Origin: Ovis canadensis
Taxonomy: Eukaryota; Chordata; Mammalia; Artiodactyla; Bovidae
Assembly: GCF_042477335.2 (NCBI RefSeq)
Contig: NC_091249.1
Span: 51,320,001-51,384,000 of the forward strand
Direction: 5' to 3'
DNA length: 64,000 bases
Part shown: positions 58,145-64,000 of the stretch, piece after piece
Layout of the letters: each line of letters opens with the position of its first letter
Numbering within the stretch: position 1 is the first letter of the stretch
Made by a program: the position numbers and the translations under genes
The notes under the pieces: generated by a model
Told to the model about the DNA's origin: nothing
What the model saw: only the letters and a program-made list of their open reading frames with translations
Database searches by the model: none

Positions 58145-58562
58145 TTTAAATTTTTTATTGAAATATGGTTACACTGTTGTGTTAGTTTAATGTGTACAGC
58201 AGAGTGACTCAGTTATACATGTGTTCCTTTTTTAGATACTTTTCCATTTTAGGTTATTACAACATGGTTCCATGTGCTGTACAACAGGTCCTTGTTGGTT
58301 ATTTATTTTAGACATAGTAGTGTGTATATTTTAATTCCAAACTCCTAATTTATCTCCACTTCTCTTTCCCCTTTGATAACCATAAATTTGTGTCTGTGTC
58401 TGTGAGTCTATTTCTGTTTTGTAAGTAAGTTCATTTCTATCAGTTTTTAGATCCCACATGTACATGGTATGATTTTTTTTTTTTTTTTTTTACTTCACTA
58501 GTAAGATAATCTCTGGGTCCTTTCATGTTGCTGCAGATAGCATTATTTCATTCTTTTTATAA
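58145..58562 (-). mobile_element. L1 3' UTR fragment
   Basis: Reversed tail: TTTTTTATTGAAATATGGTT, TACAGCAGAGTGACTCAGTT, GTGCTGTACAACAGGTCC. A T-run at about 58,471-58,490 lies inside. Confidence 0.8.
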
Positions 58563-59112
58563 GGGGGAAAGGAACTAAAAGACCATTTTAGGCAGAGGAA
58601 GCAGCTTGAGTAAAGGCTAAAAGGAACTACAATAATTTAGTAATTGTGCAAAGTCTGTGAGCTTATGATTGAATCCTGGGCATCCTAAGGATCTGCCTTT
58701 CAGATTTCCTTTCTTTTTTAATTCAGAGATAGAGTGTGTACTCACATTGACTATGGTGAGAGGAAACTCTTTATACCAATGCGCAGATTTTCCTCTCTCT
58801 CATGATGCCTTCTAAATAAAGTATTTGTTACAGTTAAGATTTTAGAGCCATTCTTTTTTGTTTCCTGCTTGAAAATGGCATTTTACAACCTTATATGCTG
58901 TAAAAGATTTATAGTGAAAAATATTTAAATCAGCCAGTTTCTATCCCTGGTAAATCAGTTTTTCAGTTCTTATGTGTTATCCTTTGAGATATTTTATACA
59001 TATGTAAGCAAATGTATATACTATACACCCCATTTTGTTTTTGTTTTTAAATAATGGCGGCGCACACTATTACTTTTTTTACTGTAAAAATATTCTAATA
59101 ACGGTTTTTTTT
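58563..59112 (+). other. Unique intron DNA, no gene seen
   Basis: Nothing assignable. Confidence 0.5.
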
Positions 59113-59510
59113 AGAATCTGTTTTATATTGGAGTACAGTTAGATTAACAACGTTGTGATTCAGCTCATTTAGACTATTACAGAGAACTGAGGAGAGTTGC
59201 TTGTGCTATACAGTAACTCCTTGTTGGTTATCTGTTTTCTTTTTTTTTTTGGCCTCATCACACAGCTTGTGGGATCTTAGTTCCCACACCAGGGATTGAA
59301 CCCTGGGCCCTCTACAATGAGAGCACAGAGTCCTAATCACTGGACAGCCAGAGAGTTCCCTGTTTATTTTAAATATAATAGTGTTTTCATGTGAATTCCA
59401 AAGTTCCATTTGGTCTGTCCCCAACCCCCATAACCATAAATTTGTTATGTAAGGCCCTGAGTCTGTTTTGTAAATAAGTTAATTTATGTCATTTAAAAAA
59501 ATTTCCTCAT
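59113..59510 (-). mobile_element. L1 3' UTR split by a SINE
   Basis: Reversed tail: TTATATTGGAGTACAGTTAG, TGTGATTCAGCTCATTTAG, CTATACAGTAACTCCTTG; it continues after the SINE with AATTCCAAAGTTCCATTTGG. Confidence 0.78.
59241..59360 (-). mobile_element. tRNA-Glu-type SINE
   Basis: Reversed copy: TTTTTTTTTGGCCTCATCAC, GGGATTGAACCCTGGGC, GGACAGCCAGAGAGTTCCC. Confidence 0.87.
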
Positions 59511-60386
59511 ATAATCAATATCATATGTTTGAAATGGAATCTTATCCAGAACGTCAGTATAGAACAGAAAAAAGATGGCGCTGCTTTAATTTGGGATGGA
59601 GAAAAGGCATATTTTCTTCTTCCTCTCTTGGGCAGACGCTGAGGGACTCTTCAAGATACACTCTCTGAGGAACACAATTGAAACTACTTTTTGGATGGAG
59701 TTTCAGCACAAGGATTTTGAAAAGTCCAGAGGGAGAGATCACCTAAACCAGTAAATGTAAAATGTGTTGTTACAGGGGGAAAAAATTGGTGTCACCTGTG
59801 GAGGAGGGCAAGGGGGAAGGAAGCCAGTCCACCTGTGTTTGCACTGTCTTGAAACTATTTCTGTTCTTTAGAATACTCTATTAATAGATAATAAATGTTA
59901 ATTAAACGTTCCTTTAGAGATACATACTGAAGTATCATGAAGGAAAATGTATCTGGGGATTTGCTTCAAAATAATCAAGATAAGGAGGTTTATAGATCTT
60001 CACAGCTTGTACCAAAATTCTTGCATTCTGGGCCTCTCTATTGTATGAGAGGGCTGGTGTTGTAGGGTGTTCAGACTGGAAAGACAGCATAGCCTTAGGG
60101 AAAAGACACTAGAATAGAAGGCCACATATTCTAGTCTTCTTGTTATCTTGAGGAAATCACTTAGGTATGGCAAAAACATTGCTTTTTTTTTTTAAGGTAC
60201 ATGGGGACACATAAAGTTAGATTGAGTAAAATTTGCCCTTTTTTTAAATTGCAGAAAGCTATACAAATTGTTTTACTGTGTTTTCTGAGGGCATCTTTGT
60301 TTTAAACTTGAGCTAACTTAAGTTTAGTACTATCCATTAGTGACTTGTCTCTTAGCAGTATTGATTAATTTTGACTCAGATAAAGA
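59511..60386 (+). other. Unique intron DNA, no gene seen
   Basis: Complementary short frames near 59,486-59,742 on the two strands have no recognisable product. Confidence 0.5.
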
Positions 60387-60658
60387 TGGAGAAGGCAATG
60401 GCACCCCACTCCAGTAGTCTTGCCTGGGAAATCCCACGGACAGAGGAGCTGGGTAGGCTGCAGTCCATGGGGTCGCTAAGAGTCACACATGACTGAGCGA
60501 CTTCAGTTTTCACTTTCATGCATTGGAGAAGGAAATGGCAACCCACTCCAGTGTTCTTGCCTGGAGAATCCCAGGGACGGGGGAGCCTAGTGGGCTGCTG
60601 TCTATGGGGTTGCACAGAGTCGGACACGACTGAAGCAACTTAGCAGCAGCAGCAGCAG
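60387..60658 (+). mobile_element. Bov-A2 SINE
   Basis: Two BovA monomers, from GATGGAGAAGGCAATGGCACC to the CTTAGCAGCAGCAGCAG tail. Confidence 0.94.
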
Positions 60659-60894
60659 ATAAAGAAGTACAGTAAGGAGAACAGATGTCTTTTTTGAAGA
60701 CTGAGGCATCTTCTGGTAGTTGAATTATGATGTAAAGGTGTTGTGAGGAACGTTACCTGGTGAGAGTTTATGAGCAGAATCCCCTTATTGAATGAGAGAT
60801 TAAGTTCACTAATTGTGTTGAGGTTGAGTATAGTTACAGATACTAAAGGCTGATGGTTTTATTTGTTTTTCTGTGTTGTGATCTGGTGAAAAGA

Positions 60895-61040
60895 GCATGG
60901 GCGATTGAACAGAGCACAGACGTGGCTCTGTTTGGCATTTGACCAGCTCACTTCCTATTTCTGAGCCTCAGATTCTACACCTAAAACAGATAGTAATTAA
61001 TATCTGCCTCATTGTCACTATGAGGTTTAAAATAGAAAGA
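60895..61040 (+). repeat. MIR fragment
   Basis: GAGCATGGGCGATTGAAC, CACTTCCTATTTCTGAGCC, TCAGATTCTACACCTAAAAC and ATCTGCCTCATTGTCAC follow the MIR core. Confidence 0.65.
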
Positions 61041-61262
61041 ATATACATTTTCATAGAATGTACATTTTCATTTTCTCCTACTTGGAGTATCAGAAAAACA
61101 CTTCCTTTTTCTTGTGTGACTTTACATTGGAATTGTATAGTCAGTTACCTCTTGCTGGTGTCAGAATACCTGTTTTTAAAAATTTTTCTTAACTGTTCTC
61201 CCCCCCCCAAAACAAACTCACTCAGGCCTATAATTACAGTAAAATACTAGCTAGCTATATGA

Positions 61263-61420
61263 TTTGTTTTCAACCTTGGCTGTTCATCAGAATCACCTAT
61301 GGATCTAAAAACAACTAGATGCCAGAAACCTCACTTTGTATATATTCAATCAGTCTCTGCAGGCCTGTGGGTGGGTATGAGGGTCTGGCTAGGATTGAGA
61401 ACCATTGATCTGCATCTTCT
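61263..61420. repeat. MER5-like (hAT-Charlie) remnant
   Basis: TTTTCAACCTTGGCTGTTCAT with ATCAGAATCACCTATGG at the left and GGATTGAGAACCATTGATCT at the right form the decayed inverted-repeat pair and core of a MER5-type element. Confidence 0.75.
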
Positions 61421-62930
61421 GAAGCAGAAGCCAATCCATAAAAGGCATAGACTAAAGCAGAAGTCAGAGGGAAAATAAGCCCCAGGTCATACACAATAGT
61501 CACATGGTATAATGATGAATGGGAATCGTGGGGACATACTAGCTTCTCAAACAGTGAAAGAAAAATTTGTGGACAGAAAGACTGTGCAAAATGAAGTTGA
61601 TTTATGTTGTAATGTTTTGGCACTAAGGTTTCTATTGTAGCAAAAATGCTTCTGGTCAGTGTTATGAAATTCTCCAGATTAAGAGTTCAAGGATATCTCC
61701 AAACTAATGTTTAAATCATTCAGTTCCAATATAATGTACAGGCATAATGGCATACAGCATTTTCTTTTCTTGCATCAGGCCAGAAAGTATAGCTCTCCTC
61801 TCTCGTTCTAGCCTTTTGGGGTTGTAGAGGGCTGCACCCTTTCAGGCCTGTCTTCTGTGCTGTTATTGAACCTGTTTTATTGTGGGTTTGAGAATTTTTA
61901 TGGCATAAAGCCAAAGGTCTAGGCAAAGCAGGAATGCCTTGGCCTGCATATTTCTGTTCTACCCTCTTGAGCAGGCTGCCCTTTGTGAGCAGCTTCATGC
62001 TACATCCAGGCGGGGCTTCCAGCCTTAATTACCGTGTGGTCTTCAATACACCTGTTTCCATGACTAACCTAGCAGCTGCTATGCTTTCCACCTTTCAGTG
62101 GACCAGTTCCCTGCTTTTCTGCTGTCCTTTTCCAAGACTTCAGTGATTCTCTTTGATCTATTGTCAGTGACTTTCTTTTTGATCTGTTGTTTCTGATATT
62201 TAGCCAATAAACAAGAGGTCATTACTTACTCAGTAACAAGTTGTACACAATAATCTTTAGTCTTTTGCCTCAGCTTGCTGTAGGTTAAAATCGTAATGCT
62301 GCCAGAAATCGTTTATCTAACTACTCTTTGCTAGATTTTTTCTTCTTTTGCTACCTGGGTTCCAGATCCCCTTTTTTTCTCAGTGAAAGTTAATAGACCT
62401 AGCTCTGACTCCCGTCTGCAATGTAGAGAGGGTTAGTGGGAGGACACTTAAGGACTTAAGGACTCCAGTTCACTCCTTTGTTCTGTGATTGGTATGGTGA
62501 AGTAGGGGTCAGATGATGCTAACTTCTAGTCTCCACCTTTTGTTAAAGCTCTCTACACTTCTGACACGGTCACTCTCTGTTTCTCTTTCCTGGTCTGCTG
62601 TAAATATGGGATAATAAAAACTGTGCTGCCTACCTCACCTGGTTGTTTTTGAGATTCATATGATAAAATGGATGTTAAAAGAGCTTGGACAACTAGAATA
62701 TACATGAACACTTATTTGACTATGTAGCTGTGAGTAAGGTGGGAGTAAAGCAGATGCTTTAAGTAGTATTTTACTTTCTATTCTAGAGTTGAACATTTCC
62801 TTTGCAGTTCTGGGTTGATACTGGGAAAGGAAATCACAATTGTCATAAGGTAGAAGAATTGTAATCACTGACTAAAAATAGCTATCATTTATTTTTGATT
62901 TCTCGTACTGGATTAAAAATAGTACTAGAG
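61421..62930 (+). other. Unique intron DNA, no gene seen
   Basis: Short frames on both strands near 61.3-62.1 kb lack any family resemblance. A MIR-like patch may lie at 62,550-62,690. Confidence 0.45.
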
Positions 62931-62934
62931 TTCT

Positions 62935-63080
62935 TCAGCCTCCTACAAAATTGGAGGCATTATTATCCTACTTTCACAGGCAAACAAACTGCCAGCTAAG
63001 AGAGGTAAAGTAACTCTTCAGAGTCTCACAGGTGGTTTAAGAGCATAGCAGGAATTAAGCCCATACATTTCTGTTACGCT
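62935..63080 (+). repeat. MIR-class fragment
   Basis: AGGCATTATTATCCTACTTT, CACAGGCAAACAAACTG and GAGAGGTAAAGTAACTC match the MIR core layout. Confidence 0.55.
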
Positions 63081-63160
63081 GACTGGCAGTGTATTTAATT
63101 CCTCATTTAATTATAAGCAAGTGTATATGAAGGATTAAGACTTTAAATTTAGTCACTGTA

Positions 63161-63399
63161 AGTTCAGTTCAGTCGCTCAGTCGTGTCCAACTCTTTGTGA
63201 CCCCATGAACCGCAGCACGTCAGGCCTCCTTGTCCATCACCAACTCCTGGAGTTCACCCAAACCCATGTCCATTGAGTTGGTGATGCCATCCAACCATCT
63301 CATCCTCTGTCGTCCCTTTCTCCTCCTGCCCTCAATCTTTCCAGCATCAGGGTCTTTTCCAATGAGTCAGCTCTTTGCATCAGGTGGCCAAAGTATTAG
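63161..63399 (-). mobile_element. BovB LINE 3' end
   Basis: Minus-strand BovB (RTE) terminus: AGTTCAGTTCAGTCGCTCAG at the 3' end, then text encoding the last ORF2 codons (CATCACCAACTCCTGGAG, TGATGCCATCCAACCATC, CAATGAGTCAGCTC, GGTGGCCAAAGTA). It is 5'-truncated and lacks a poly-A tail, as is usual for this family. Confidence 0.9.
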
Positions 63400-63539
63400 T
63401 GAATTACAAATGCACAGAATAGTATAGCTATTTATCTTGTTACCCTACTTATCTCATAGTCATGGACAAAATCATTTGGTCCCTCTGTCTTTCACAGTCT
63501 CTTTGGGAATAGTTTATCCCTCAGAGAGGACACTCATTT

Positions 63540-63754
63540 TTAATAAGTTCTAGAAAGTGAAAGTCGCTCAGTCATGTTTGACTCTTCGTGACCAAATGGA
63601 CTACACAGTCCATGAAATTCTCCAGGCCAGAATACTGGAGTGGGTAGCCTTTCCCTTCTCCAGGGGATCTTCCCAACCCAGGGATCAAACCCAGGTCTCC
63701 CACATTGTAGGGAGATTCTTTACCAGCTGAGCTACTGGGGAATCTTAATAAGTT
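63540..63754 (-). mobile_element. Bov-tA SINE with 10-bp target duplication
   Basis: The body at about 63,552-63,744 (AAGTGAAAGTCGCTCAGTC to GAGCTACTGGGGAATC) is flanked by TTAATAAGTT at 63,540-63,549 and 63,745-63,754. Confidence 0.93.
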
Positions 63755-63930
63755 ATAATACTATGTAAATTATATAATAGCATCAGAATTGTGTTACTAT
63801 TTAAATATTTAAATAATTGAAGTAATACTTTTGCAAAGAAACACAGTGAATAATATTATAGCAGCTGCTTTTGAGTTGTAATTATGTGTTAGGCCTTTTA
63901 TAACTTGTAAGTTTGACTTCAGAGTCAGTG

Positions 63931-64000
63931 CTTTTTAAATTTATTAATTAATTTTGGCTGTCTGGGTCTTCCTCGCTACATAGGCTTCTCTCTAGATTCG
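63931..64000 (-). mobile_element. Partial tRNA-Glu-type SINE at window end
   Basis: TTTAAATTTATTAATTAATTT, then TTGGCTGTCTGGGTCTTCC: the tail and middle of a reversed long-form SINE whose head lies beyond the window. Confidence 0.75.

Overview
The window is vertebrate nuclear DNA from a ruminant, almost certainly a bovid such as cattle, buffalo, sheep or goat. The evidence is the dense set of Bov-A2 and Bov-tA SINEs, BovB (RTE) LINE 3' ends, L1 copies with the ruminant-type 3' end, tRNA-Glu-derived (CHR-type) cetartiodactyl SINEs, and a CpG-island promoter followed by an exon encoding the N-terminus of the histone H3K36 methyltransferase NSD1. I see no bacterial, phage, CRISPR or operon-like content.

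Layout. Positions 1 to about 12,690 are intergenic sequence upstream of NSD1: L1 fragments (one old copy at 3.7-6.1 kb split by a younger L1 tail and three SINEs), a decayed U6 snRNA copy at 6,875, several Bov-tA/Bov-A2 SINEs, and older MIR/L2-like remnants. Positions 12,690-15,560 form a CpG island holding the promoter and non-coding first exon(s). NSD1 exon 2 is at 15,875-16,818; it carries the ATG (15,892) and 309 codons, and ends at a GTAAGC donor. The rest of the window (16,819-64,000) reads as the large intron after that exon. I looked for the next NSD1 coding exon (start of the PWWP region) and did not find it.

The intron has three parts. From 16.8 to 34 kb it is mostly unique AT-rich sequence with scattered SINEs and L1 pieces. 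From 34.5 to 54.7 kb it is a layered, nearly all minus-strand L1 accumulation. Nested in it are a mariner DNA transposon with both terminal inverted repeats, a younger L1 with a 14-bp target-site duplication (TSD), a BovA2-plus-3'UTR chimeric retrocopy, and a full-length RPL35A processed pseudogene that landed inside a Bov-tA SINE. From 55 to 64 kb the DNA is sparser in repeats, with an almost repeat-free block at 54,975-57,600.

The only host protein-coding sequence I can support is NSD1 exon 2. The strongest observations are an out-of-frame upstream ATG overlapping the NSD1 start codon, the chimeric SINE/3'UTR retrocopy, the datable nesting series around RPL35A and the mariner, and a 29-bp duplication flanking a very short BovB tail. 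I found no wholly new biological system.
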